A stretch of DNA of 64,000 nt from NCBI RefSeq assembly GCF_047495875.1, contig NC_092461.1, positions 45,029,601 through 45,093,600 on the forward strand. Reading direction: 5' to 3'. The first letter of the stretch is position 1. Every line of letters starts with the position of its first letter. Shown here one piece after another: positions 9,824-20,879 of the stretch. The DNA is from Pithys albifrons albifrons (taxonomy: Eukaryota > Chordata > Aves > Passeriformes > Thamnophilidae). The notes beneath the pieces were generated by a model. That model saw nothing but the letters and a program-made list of their open reading frames with translations. It was not told the origin of the DNA and searched no databases. The position numbers and the translations under genes are program-made.

Positions 9824-12800
9824 CTACCCACACTTGCTGCAAACGTGCTGGTGGCTAAAAAGGCTGATACGGGATAGGCAGGTCCAGTCGCAAAAGGCAC
9901 AGCGGAACGTCTCCCTAGGTGACATTGGCAAGGAACGGTTCTTTCTGCGTTGTCTTTTGTCCTCAAGACTGACTCTCCGTGCATTCTCAAAGGAAGCAGC
10001 AGCGTCGTGAATGGTGTGTCTCCATGAATCCCGATTGGAGGCCAGAGTGGACCATTGTTGGCAGTCAATATGGCCAAGGCTGAGGTGTTGTTTCAGGGAG
10101 TCCTTGTATCTCTTCTTTGGGGCTCCTCTCTTGCGGCAGCCAGTGGCGAGTTCACCACAGAGCACAATCTTCGGAAGGCGGTGATTCTCCATCCTGGAGA
10201 TGTGCCCTGCCCAGCGCAGCTGCGTTCTCATCAGCATGGCCTCGATACTGTTGACCCCTGCCTGTTCAACAGAAACATTGGTCACGTAATCAGACCAGTG
10301 GATGTTTAGGATTGAACGGAGGCAGCGCTGATGGAAGCATTTGAGAAGCTGCAGGTGGTGGCAGTAGATGACCCAGGATTCAGACCCATATAAAAGAGTA
10401 GACAGTACAATGGCTCTGTAGACACCAATCTTTATACTTTTCTTCAGGTGTTTATTGGACCAGACTCTTTTATGGAGTTTTCCAAAGGCTCTGTATGCCT
10501 TTGCTAGCCTGTTGTCTATCTCTTTGTCAATCTTACCGTCTGAGGAAATGATACTTCCCAGATAGGTGAACTGCTGGACTGACTTAAGCTCTGAATTGCC
10601 TATGGTGATGTGAGGATGATGGAAGACTTCTTGAGGTGCAGGTTGGTAGAGAACTTCCATCTTCTTCAGGCTGACTTCCAGCCCAAAAAGCTCAGCAGCC
10701 TCTGCAAAGCAGGATGTTAAGCGCTGCAGAGCTGATTCTGTGTGAGCAACGAGGGCGGCATCATCAGCAAAAAGCAGCTCATGGACAAGGTGATTCAGGG
10801 TCTTGGTGTGGGCCTTCAGTCACCTTAGGTTAAAGAGGCTTCTATCGGTACGATATCGGATGTAGATGCCGTTTTCTTCATCGAGGTCTGCTGTGGCTCT
10901 TTGGAGCATCATGCTGAAGAAGATTGTGAATAGAGTTGGTGCAAGAACGCAACCTTGTTTCACACCATTGGTTATTGGAAAGGGCTCAGAGAGTGCATCG
11001 CCATATCTGACTTGTCCACGCTGATCCTCATGTAGCAGGATGATCATTTTGAGGAACTTGGGGGGACATTCTAAACGTTCCAAGATCTGCCACAGGCCTT
11101 TTCTGCTCACAGTGTCGAAAGCTTTGGTGAGGTCAACGAAGGTTACACAGAGACCTTTGTTCTGTTCCCTACACTTCTCTTGCAGTTGTCTGAGAACAAA
11201 CACCATGTCTGTGGTGCTCCTATTGCCTCTGAAACCACACTGGCTTTCAGGTAGAAGATCTTCTGCAATAGTGGGTACTAATATATCAGAAGTATTCTTG
11301 CAAGGATTTTACCAGCAATGGAGAGCAAAGTAATACCTCGGTAATTTGAGCAGTCTGATTTTTCTCCTTTCTTCTTGTACAGGGTGATGATGACTGCGTC
11401 ACGGAGATCTGGTGGTAGTTTCCCTTGTTCCCAGCAACACACAACAAGCTCGTGGAATTTGGCATGGAGTGCTTGACATCCATGCTTCCACATTTCAGGT
11501 GGAATTCTATCAAACCCCAGCTGCCTTGCCAGTTTTCACCTGTTGTATGGCCTTGAGTATCTCTCCCATAGTAGGGGCTGCATCCAATTCATGTTTCACC
11601 GGTTGTTGTGCGATGTGCTGAATTGCGGAGCCTTGGAGTACACGGTTGGCACTGAAGAGAGTCTGAAAGTGCTCAGACCATTGGTTCAGGATGGAGGTTT
11701 TATCTGTTAGAAGCAGTTGACCATCTGCACTGAGTAGGAGGCTTTGAACCTGGTGTGTGGGTCCGTACACTGCTTTCAGGGCCTCATAGAATCCTCTTTG
11801 GTCACCCAAATCTGCGCATAGTTGTGTCTTTTATGCTAGGTCGAGCCACCACTTGTTCTGGATGTCTCGAAGTTTCTGTTGGAGCTTACTGCATGCAAGA
11901 CGAAAGGCAGCTTTTTTTTATATGGCAAGATGGCTGAGCAAGGTGTGCTTGGTGAGCAGTTCTCTTCTTCTTCAACAATTCCTGGATCTCTTGATTGTTC
12001 TCATCAAACCAGTCTTTGTTTTCCTTGGAAGAGAACCCTAGGGACTCTTCAGAGGACTGCAGGATGCAACTTTTAATACGTGGCCAAAGCGCTTCAGGAG
12101 AGGGATCTATGGGATTATCTTTAAGTCTAGTTTGAAGGTTTCCCTGGAAGCTGTCTCTCACTGTGGCTGTTTGAAGATTGCTGACTTGGAGCCTCCTCCT
12201 TGGAATGCCACCTCTCTTAGGTTTGGGCTTGAAGTGGAGGTTAAGTTTGCAGCTCACAAGGCGGTGGTCTGTTTGACATTCTGCACTCGGCATCACTCGG
12301 GTATGACGGACATCACTGACATTTCTCTGTTGTACTAAGATATAGTCAATGAGGTGCCAGTGCTTGGATCGAGGATGCATCCAGGTTGTCTTCAGGCTGT
12401 CTTTCTGTTGAAAGATAGTGTTGGTGATGGTGAGCTGCCGTTCTGCACAAAACTCTAGCAGGAGGCGTCCGTTGTCGTTGCAGTTTCCAACGCCATGCTT
12501 GCCCAGGACTCCTTTCCAGGCTTCAGAATTCTTACCTACTCTGGCGTTGAAGTCACCAAGGATTATGATCTTATCATCTGCAGGAACATTTTGGGTGAAG
12601 CGGCGCAGGTCTGTGTAGAATTTATCATTTTCCCCTGGGTCAGCTTGGAGAGTTGGGGCATATATGCTAAAAAGAACAACATGTTGCTTGTTGTGTAGAG
12701 GGAGGCGTAAGGACATAATGCGATCGGAATGACCTGTTGGCAGATTTTCAAGTTTGGAGGCAATGGAGTTTTTAATCATGAAGCCAACTCCTGAAAGGTG

Positions 12801-13022
12801 TCTTTCGGATTTGGATTTGCCTGACCAGTAGAGTGTGTAGCCAGCACCATGTTCTTTAAGGCTGCCTTCCTCATGAAGACGAACTTCACTGAGAGCAGCA
12901 ATGTCAATGTAGAGCCGTGACAGTTCATGGGCAATTAGAGCAGAACGACGCTCAGGTTGTCCACTATCCCCAGTATCAAGCATGGTTCTGATGTTCCAAC
13001 ATGCGAGTGTTAGTTTGAGCAC
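9824..13022 (-). pseudogene. RTE endonuclease-reverse transcriptase ORF, broken by frameshifts and stops
   Basis: The endonuclease spans about 13022-11920: ACWNIRT at its start, SEVRL, YAPTLQAD, GDFNARVG (DNA near 12537-12557) and TDHRL near its end, all typical of APE-like nucleases that nick the target. The reverse transcriptase follows, with LTKAFDTV, GVKQGCVLAPTLF and the catalytic FADD at 10760-10771. The end (about 9824-9910) holds C-x2-C-x12-H-x3-C. Breaks seen: a frameshift at the 8-T run 11912-11919, an in-frame TAA at 11831-11833, a frameshift near 11512-11514, another near 11278-11286, and a TGA at 10820-10822 that looks like a decayed arginine codon. Downstream of that, 331 codons are open to the TAG at 9824. 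The open frame read from 13022 begins with GTG and extends upstream without a clear ATG, so the original start is unresolved. No functional protein is expected. Confidence 0.92.
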
Positions 13023-13780
13023 ACCTTTGCAGGCAGGTGTATGCCTTCGAAATCTCTTTGTTTTTGTTTGACTGCATGGAAGATGCCGGTTGGCCGTGGT
13101 TATCCAACCAGGTGTGGAGATGAGCTTTGTTTAGGCCATCTTTGCTAGGCCCTTCTCTGTGTGGAGCAAGCAGTGCTGTCCCTAGAAAAGGCTGCTTGGT
13201 CATTCAGGATGCTGCCGCAAGAGACTGTCATCTCCAGGGTCAAGTCTCTAATGACCCATATCCTGAACCGCCTGCATGCAGGGTTGGGTCTGCGGCTTCC
13301 AGCTGCTTCCTATCACCTGCCGTTTTCGACCCTCACCTGTCGCTACAGGGCTTTGCAATGTGGGTGAACCCTTCAAGCCTGCGCAATGGATTTTTTAGGT
13401 GAGGCACAGCGTGCGCAGAACTGGCCCCACCCTTTACTCCTAAGGTTCATCTGCCACGGCCTAGCGAGCTTGGACGGTGACAGCGAATACCTCAGGACAT
13501 AGGTTTGGTTAGAGTATCCTTCTCTTAGATGGATGGCCTTACAGGGCTAAACGAGCTCCATGTGCCCGGGTTTGGGGTTGGAGTTGTCCTTCTCCTAGGA
13601 TGGTTGCCAGACGGCTAGCGAGCCCATCCTGCCCGTGGACACACTTTGTCTGACCCTTCAGCTGAGACCTGTCTGGCATGGGAGACCCTACCGGCAGCAG
13701 AAACCACCTCCAGCATAGCTCTCAACCTCATGAGGGCACGCAAGCTTCTCCCCCGCGACAAGGGGGTGTCCCCGGAGAAG
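13023..13780 (-). other. 5' leader of the RTE LINE
   Basis: GC-richer than the surrounding DNA and free of recognisable coding domains. The part at about 13388-13503 is closely matched by the body of the short element at 39352-39666: an identical run of 26 bases lies at 13436-13461, and GATTTTTTAGGTGAGGCAC at 13388-13406 is exact. The outermost 5' bases (CTTCTCCGGGGACACCC in sense) abut the target-site duplication. A leader of an intact LINE normally carries its internal promoter, but I cannot point to one. Small open frames in this interval are not genes. Confidence 0.7.
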
Positions 13781-13792
13781 ACAGAGTAATTT
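13781..13792 (+). repeat. Target-site duplication of the RTE LINE, right copy
   Basis: ACAGAGTAATTT, identical to 9771-9782, directly next to the 5' end of the minus-strand element. Confidence 0.92.
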
Positions 13793-16530
13793 AGCAAATT
13801 AATAAATATCATGATCTTTGGGAATCTGGCAGACAATAGCAATGCATTATCCGTATGGCTTCATCCCAGAATTATCCTCCCCCATGCTTTGCTTTGATAT
13901 GAAAAGAACTTGGGTTATGTGTGCTGCATCTTCCTTATGGTTTAAATGTGAATGTCACATTCAGATAAAAGGAAGGGAGAAATTAAGTTTAAGTGGTTAT
14001 TTTCTTATCATATATTAAACTGATGTAAATGGTTTCTTTTTTTCTCCCCAAAAAGAACTTATTATCACTGTGGGTTTTTTTCCTTCAAAGATGTTGTATG
14101 TCCTCTATTATTTAAAACTCTCATTATTTCGTAGTTTATTTTTTTGTTAAGAAAATGTTTTTTGCCTACTTACTCAGAAAAGGTATTCCGTGTGAATGCA
14201 TAGAGGTCCCTAGTTGCCTAACTTAAATCTATTGAATTAACACAGTACTGGGCAGATCTGTAAGAGTTACAGTTTCAGATGGAGAGATTTACATTTGTAA
14301 ATCAGCATATGAAATGGATTGGAGGTTTAGTAGTGACAGTGGTAAATTCAGAGAGAACAGATTAGCCATTAGTGATTAGAAGTGAGTAGGTCATTGTGCA
14401 ATGGCATTGTTGTTGCCTCAGGCATTTTAAGGTCAGTAGAATCATACTGGTCTTCTTACTTAGCTGTTATATTAACTCTTCAGTATAATTTTGTTTGTAA
14501 TTTCAGTAAGATGAAATATGGCATTGCACTAAGGCTTTTTTTTGGGGGGGGGGGACTTAATTTTTGATTTACCTATTCATGATTACCAGTGTTAAAAATC
14601 TGAGTTATTTCAAGTGAGAATTTTCTAATTCCTATTAATTGGATTTCATTATGCTTTTGTCTACTAAATTAAATAACTCAATTATAGAATAGAATCTCAT
14701 GGGACTGTGATGAATTTGATTCTAAATCTTCTTTGCAACAAACTATACAGTGATTTCCTTACATTTCTTATTAAGCAGTCTGCTAATCAGACCATTAAAT
14801 ACTCTAGAGACAGTTTTCAGATATTTATTAAATATTTTGTTATCTCTTTTGTAATGTTGTTTTTTGATCTCTCCTGCTCCTTCTCTCCAGTGCTTTACAG
14901 TGTCACAAGTAGAAATGGTCCTAACATTGTGATAAAGGGCTGGAGAACATTTTATGTTCTATACCATGTGAGTGTATGCAAACTGTGATATTCTGTCTTC
15001 TTTTCAGGACTAAATTTCAGTTGCACAGCAAATTGAATTGCAAAATCTTGCCTCAGTGACCCTGAGAGTTCATTATGCTTTTGAATGTCTAACTGTATCC
15101 ACCTTTCAAGTATTTGTCAATGCCATGTAGGCATATAAGTATATATATATATACACCTTTCTCCATCACTTCATATTGTTTTATTTTTTGATTTTTTAAA
15201 AATCTCATCTTCATATAGAAAGATGTAATTCTAGAGTCAAGTATACAGTGATGCCTCTTCCCACAAAAATGCTCAGCCTATTACTTCTGCTGTAGTATCA
15301 CAGCAACTTATCACTTTTTTCCCATTTATGTTCAGAATAGTGGCTGGAAAGTCAGCAAGAAACAAGAGCAAAGGATTTTGGGAAGTGTTCTTTGATTTCT
15401 GATCCTCTGAAATTTCTTTCTAAGCATTACTCTCATGTGTTTTGGCCAACTAACAGAGAAATAGGAACAAGACTTTTCTCAGCTGGATTCAAAGGGAAGT
15501 CTGATTTCATAGGATTTCAATAAAAGAAATAAAAATACTGTAGCATAACTCAGATCATCTGTCCAAAAATGCTTCTGATATAAATAAGCCCTTTCTCAGG
15601 CTTTAATGTCTGGGAAATATCATTGGATGGGAAGAAACTGAGAGAATATTTAATACTCCCTTCTCAGATATGCTGGATTAAACCAACTAGCCAAATTTGG
15701 TTTTTGTTTTTTCCCTTCCACATGGCTAGAAAGTTCCTCAGGTATACTGCAACCTGTGTACATCTCTGAATCTCAGATGAAAAGAAAAAAGTGCAACCTT
15801 CCTTTACACACACACAGAGGAAAAAAAAAGTAGTAGTCGTATAGGGAGTTTAGGTTGAATAATTTGTCTTCCTCTAAAAGATAGGGCAGATTTGATTATG
15901 CCTTGTAACTCTTTTGTATGATTGACTTTCATTGAATGTGAGTAATGTAATCATATTTTGCTGGTGAAATACATTAAATGTACTTTAATGTTTGAATCCT
16001 GATTATTTACTAACAGTGTTCTCATCCAGAAAATTACACAAAACCTTGGATTGATTTATTTACATGTCGGGTTATCTGAATTATTCATTGCAAATGATAT
16101 TTTTTTCTTTAGCATGCAAGTTTGGTTAGAAATTTCATTCTGTTAATGACACTGGTAATAGCTTCAATAAGAGATCACTCATCAGTATAAGAAAGTGCTG
16201 AGGAAAACCCACCAATTTTAAATGAATCAGTGATTGGCTACTCAGAAGTCTGTTTGCTAGATATTTAGTTTAGCAGTATTTCCAGGCATTTCTTTCTTTA
16301 TATTTCTGACATTATTCCTTGCTATAGCTCTCTGAAACACTGATCGGACCCTTATGCTCTGTTTCAACTTACTTTATATTTGCTTGATTTTTTGCATGAG
16401 ATTCTCATCTTTCGGCCTTTCACTCTTCAGGTAAGCAGAATAAAACAACAGCATGCAGTCATTTCAGTCCATCAAGAAAAGAGAGATATCTGACATTAAT
16501 AACTTTCAATGAGATGAAAAGAATAAACTT
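13793..16530. other. AT-rich non-coding stretch
   Basis: I see no gene. It contains a G-run at 14544-14554 and a (TA)n microsatellite at 15140-15154. Open frames such as 14707-14988 are AT-rich, lack domains and look like chance frames. Confidence 0.4.
15140..15154. repeat. (TA)n microsatellite
   Basis: A short uninterrupted alternating TA run. Such tracts are commonly polymorphic in length. Confidence 0.7.
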
Positions 16531-16957
16531 TCTCCCACGGGAGGGACTCCCCACTGGAGCAGGGAAAGAGTGTGAGGAGTCCTGCCCCTGAGAATGAAGG
16601 AGCAGCACAAACAACATGTGATGAACTGACCACAGCCTACATTTCCTGTTCCCATGTGCCAATGTGGGGGAGAAGATAAAGAAAATTGAGAGTGAAGTTC
16701 ATCCCAGGAAGATAGGAGGGGTGATGGGAAGATGTTTCTGATTTGTTTTTATTTCTCATTATGCTACTCCAATTTGATTGGTGATAGATTAATTTCCTCA
16801 AATCTGTTTTGCCCATGATGGTAATTGGTTAGTGATCTGCCCCATCCTTATCTTGACCCATGAGCTTTTCATTTTATTTTTCTTCTCCTTTCCAGCTGAG
16901 GAGGGGAAGTGATAGAGCAGTCTCGTGGTCACCTGGTATCCAGACAAGGTCAAGCCC
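16531..16957 (+). mobile_element. 3' portion of an avian ERVL-type LTR/terminal region
   Basis: The sequence matches, by recognition, a common avian ERVL-type terminal sequence. It has a 'CTCCCACGGGAGGGA' start, an 'AGTGTGAGGAGTCCTGCCCCTGAG' block, 'TTTTGCCCATGATGGTAATTGGTTAGTGATCTG', 'CTTGACCCATGAGCTTTTCATT' and a final 'CAGCTGAGGAGGGGAAGTGATAGAGCAG' leading to 'CCAGACAAGGTCAA'. Only the right-hand part is present and it is diverged, so this is an old 5'-truncated fragment. It contains no usable open frame; the 67-residue frame on the opposite strand at 16459-16662 is a shadow. The exact family name should come from a repeat library search. Confidence 0.75.
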
Positions 16958-17408
16958 CCCCTCCCCCAAACTTTTAAAAATCAGATGCTTCAGATCTACT
17001 TAGGGGCTAATAGTTGAATTCTACACCTAAATCACCTTCATGGCATTCACATTTCTTGCTAGCCACACTACCACAACTTAATTCCAGTACTACATCAGTA
17101 TGTACTATTGGAGTTATCCTGGCATAAAACTTTAGACAGTGGGGACACAGCTAACACAGCTATTGGTAAATTTAAAATTTAAGCAAGGAAAGAGAAAAAT
17201 AAAATGCAAATTAAAATATGAGGAAAAAAGAAGTAGTAAAGGTGTAATCTTATGTTTACCTAAACATTTTTGCTTTTTTTCTTTAACTGTTACTACATAG
17301 TAGATTTGAATTTTTTAAGTCATTACTTAACAAATGCAGCTTACAGCTGTGTGTATGCTCATCTTCTTTAGTCCTCTGTCTAGTCTAAGAAGGATTTGAG
17401 ACAGTTAT
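16958..17408. other. AT-rich spacer
   Basis: It begins with a short C-rich tract (about 16955-16970) and is otherwise AT-rich. Nothing recognised. Confidence 0.4.
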
Positions 17409-17775
17409 CATAGAACTATAGAATATCTCAAGTTGGAAGGGACTCATAAGGACCATTGAGTTCAACCCCCTTCTCCTTGCAGGACTGCCTAAATCCAAAC
17501 CATATCACTAAGAGCATCAAGATGTTTCTTGAACTCTCTCAGGTGTGGCACTATGACCACTTCACTGGGGACCCTGTTCCAATAACTAACTACCCTCTTG
17601 GTGAAGAACTTTTTCCTAATGTCCGGTCTGAACTTGCCCTGATGAAGCTTCATCTCATTTCCTCATGTCCCATTGTTGGTCAACATCGAGAGGAGTATAG
17701 CAGCACCCACCTTACTGTCCTCCTTGAGGAAGTTGCAGACCATGATGAGGTCATGCCTCAGCCTTATTTTATGAC
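17409..17775 (-). mobile_element. CR1 LINE 3' fragment
   Basis: Read on the plus strand it begins TCATAGAACTATAGAAT...AAGTTGGAAGGGACT, the reverse complement of the CR1 tail. It continues through the 'GTTGGAAGGGACTCATAAGGACCATTGAGTTCAACCC' and 'ACCCTCTTGGTGAAGAA' blocks into the C-terminal coding region of ORF2. It is about 370 bp, 5'-truncated and diverged. The 108-residue plus-strand frame at 17456-17782 is the antisense reading of CR1 and not a gene. Confidence 0.9.
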
Positions 17776-18286
17776 TCATTAACAAAAGGATTCAGTTCAT
17801 GTCATAATTCTGGAAGCAAAAAAACAATCTCTGGAATATTTAAATCCAAGTTGAAAATCAGAACACTAACTTGCACTGGGAATTCTGCCAGAACCACAGG
17901 CATCTACTAAAGAATATATGATAACATAAAGTGTTAACATTCATCAGTGGAAGGTTACAGGTCAAAAGAAAAATTAAATTAGGGTGCCAGAGGCACAAAG
18001 GATGCAGTAGAACAAGACTGACATTACAAAGGGAGCATAAAAAAAGAAAATAAAAAGGAAAAGAAGTAATTAGTATGAGTTTACAAGAGACACAAATCTT
18101 TATTAAATATCATTATGCATAACATCACATTTGCTACACATTTTTTGTTAAACAAATAACAAGGAAAAGACAAAAAGAAAATATCAAGTAGTACTATTGA
18201 AAATAGTTCAGGGGGAATATGCTGGAAACATTTAATATCAAAGGTGTGAGAAAATAAATATAACAATTTACTCTGAAAAATATTAT
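17776..18286. other. AT-rich spacer between two CR1 pieces
   Basis: No gene or repeat recognised. The two CR1 fragments on either side are in opposite orientations and so are separate insertions. Confidence 0.4.
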
Positions 18287-18367
18287 TATCCTGCCAGGAG
18301 CAGGGACTTGGACTAATGACCCTTAAGGGTCCCTTCCAACTTGGGAAGTCTTCTATTCCCATGATGC
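18287..18367 (+). mobile_element. CR1 LINE 3'-end fragment (very short)
   Basis: The text 'GACTTGGACTAATGACCC...AGGGTCCCTTCCAACTTGGGA' followed by a decayed ATTC-repeat end is the characteristic CR1 3' untranslated region. Only about 80 bp remain. Confidence 0.8.
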
Positions 18368-20879
18368 TTTTACATACTATTATATGTATACTCACAGTTT
18401 TTCTGAAAAAAACCCTATATTATTGGTTAATTATATTGGAAATAAAAAAATAAACATAATGATAAATTATCTGTAAGTGCTATAAAGAACTAGAATAAAA
18501 GTTGCAAAAGAGAGTTCATAAGTAGTTTACACAAATAACACAGCTAGCTACAAATATCAAATTAAGCAACAAACTATGTTCATAAGAAAGCACTGAAACT
18601 CTTGAGAAAACTCTTGGCATGAAATAATCAAATATGGTACTTAACTTTCATTGCAATAGAAAAACTGAACCTGAGGTGTCAGAAACTTGTGAAGAGTTCA
18701 ATGGCCTGCACATTATCATGTACATTCTGATGCTGGTAAAACAGAGTTTTGAGAAGGGAAAGAATGCTTGAACGTTTTAAACAGCAGGAATATGTCCCCA
18801 GGTTTTAAAAGAAGTAGCACAAGAGTTAACTTATATGGTTATATGTTTAAATTTTAATAATATTTATGATAACGCTGGAAGATATGTGAGAAAAAAGTCT
18901 TCTGAGTACTGCAAACAATTGTTTATTTGGTCTGGTGAAGAATCAGACACTAAGGAAGGGAAAGGAAATAATCAAGAATGTTGTGATCAATAATAGCTAC
19001 TGTTGTGCTTCGCAGAATAATGATCTTGAGAGAGGGAGTAAACAGCCTGTAATTGAAAATCACTGATTATCTTAGAGATAAAAAACGGTCCAACAGAAAC
19101 ATCATCAAGAAGGTTGAAAAATTGGCTAGAAAAAAAGTAATACGTCCTTTTGTGTGTGTGTATAGGGGTGTACAAGGAAAAAAAAAACAAAACCCCCCCC
19201 AAAAAACCCCCACCAAAACCCCAAAACACAAACCCCCAAAACCTAAAACCAAAACAACCAAGTATGAGAAAAATCAACAACCTTGCCAAATCCCCCCAAA
19301 GCCCCCAAAAAAGCTCTTTCACCTTGCAAGATAAGATTTCCAGTGACACCAAGGAGTCGGAAACTGGATTTCTACAATGGTGGTAAAAATTAAGAAAATG
19401 AAATTTAAAGTTTCTCTCATAATTTCACTGACTTTAGTTTTCCATTGTAGAAAACTGAATATTGAAATTCCAGTCTTCCCTTGGAGTAGAGGATGAAACA
19501 AATTATGCTGGAAAATAGATATTCTCCTGATCTTGAACTTGCTGATACGTCCACTTGCTCTCACCAGCTCTGTTTTCCAATTCATCAATAACTTCTCTAA
19601 TACACTCCAGTATCTCCAGAACAGGAAGTTTTGCCAGAACTTTAAGACTCAAGGAAAGTAGAAAACAGAATACTGGAGAGAGGACAATTGAGGGATCCAA
19701 AACTTGCACACATAATGAGGCTGTTTCATGCCTGGTAAATGCTTTTGAAATCATACCACAAGGTTTGCTTTGACTCTTGGATTTGGGAAGATACAATACC
19801 AAGAGGTTACAGTAATGGAACTGAGCATCACTTAGGGATGTGACAATACCAAATTAAACCAAACTCTGCTAAACAGTGTTTGGCTAAAGCAGGTCTAAGA
19901 GATTTTGGAGCAGTAGCACAGAAACTAGTCTGGAGCACCTTTAAAAGTAATGTGCAGAACAGTGGGATAAGACTGAAAACACTAGATGACTGACAGCCGT
20001 TTTCTTTTTCTAAGTGTCATGTGTTTTCACTCTGTGTAAATATGATACGACAAATACTCCATATCATCAGGAACAGAACTTTCTTCATCATAATAAAGCA
20101 AAGGCTGTTCCCTGTGCACTTTCCTTCCTCTGACATATTGGAAAGGTGACACACTGCATATGCCATGGTAGATTCTGCTTGCCTTCCTTTTCACTTGTTT
20201 TATTTTTATTTTTACTGACAGAATTCATTGGTTAGTTGAGATACTTTGCTGGTGTTTTCCCTGAAACAGTGTAAGCATAACACTCAATTATAGCATAATG
20301 AGTCTCAGTTTGAAAACATTGGAAAAAGAAATCTGAATTAACCATGGGCAAGAACTGCCCTTCACTGTGGCTGATTAGGATATAACTATGATTTACTATG
20401 TTTGGCAGTAGGATTTATATGCCAAGCTACAATTAAAATCTTATGATGTGAGATCTCAGGAGTCAGCACATTAGTCTTACTAATGTTATAACTTCAATAA
20501 GCATAAAATGAAGACAAGGTCTTGAAGTTCAAGTAAAAGTTTCTTCCAAGGCACTTAAAACTGAAACTTAAAAAAAAAAATGCAGGTTAATCTTTTCTGA
20601 AAGTTTATCACTGGATGAAGTTTGATTATCATAAGATATATAACATTTTGGTCTTGACCATGTTTTATGGACTACACATTAACTACAGACTAACTACAGA
20701 CTAGTCTAGAAAGTACTTCTGAGTTTATATTCCTGAATAATTAAATTTTAAAATTCATTCTCCACTCATTTGTTTGAGAATTTTTCTACATTTCTGTTGA
20801 TTATCCTTTGGTTCTTGCTGCAGCCTCTGGAAGACAGTCAAAGCTACTCAATAAGAATGTGACACTGGATTATTATATT
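18368..20879. other. AT-rich non-coding stretch with a C/A-rich tract
   Basis: I see no gene. It contains the C/A-rich tract at 19175-19290 (listed separately). The open frames on both strands around 18987-19386 are products of that low-complexity tract. The frame at 19503-19802 (minus) has no recognised domain. Confidence 0.4.
19175..19290. repeat. Low-complexity C/A tract (G/T-rich on the minus strand)
   Basis: Alternating A-runs and C-runs of three to nine bases. On the minus strand this gives repeated G-runs separated by T-runs, including stretches resembling TTTTGGGG. Such sequence has potential to form G-quadruplexes. The proline- and lysine-rich frames read through it are artefacts of composition. 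Confidence 0.75.

Larger units (their letters stand above)
9783..13780 (-). mobile_element. Full-length non-LTR retrotransposon, RTE clade (AviRTE candidate)
   Basis: An almost exactly 4.0-kb LINE inserted on the minus strand, bounded by perfect 12-bp duplications. In sense order it has about 760 bases of GC-richer 5' leader (13780 down to about 13023), an APE-type endonuclease, a reverse transcriptase, a C-terminal Cys/His motif, a stop at 9824-9826 and a very short 41-base 3' tail ending in ATGATG. A short simple-repeat 3' end rather than poly(A), a tiny 3' UTR and one endonuclease-RT ORF fit the RTE clade. RTE elements are not a general component of bird genomes. From memory, the bird/filarial-nematode AviRTE family is the best-known case, and this copy may belong to it, but that is inference. 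The copy is intact end to end, yet its ORF is broken. Confidence 0.9.

Noticed and set aside
12976..13203. A minus-strand frame in the RTE leader as a separate upstream ORF
   Set aside because: It overlaps the start of the endonuclease frame in another phase, has no domain, and probably reflects uncertainty about the true start or a small indel.
17456..17782. A 108-residue plus-strand protein
   Set aside because: It is the antisense reading of a minus-strand CR1 fragment.
18987..19386. Overlapping proline/lysine-rich and glycine/phenylalanine-rich frames
   Set aside because: They are produced by the low-complexity C/A tract at 19175-19290.
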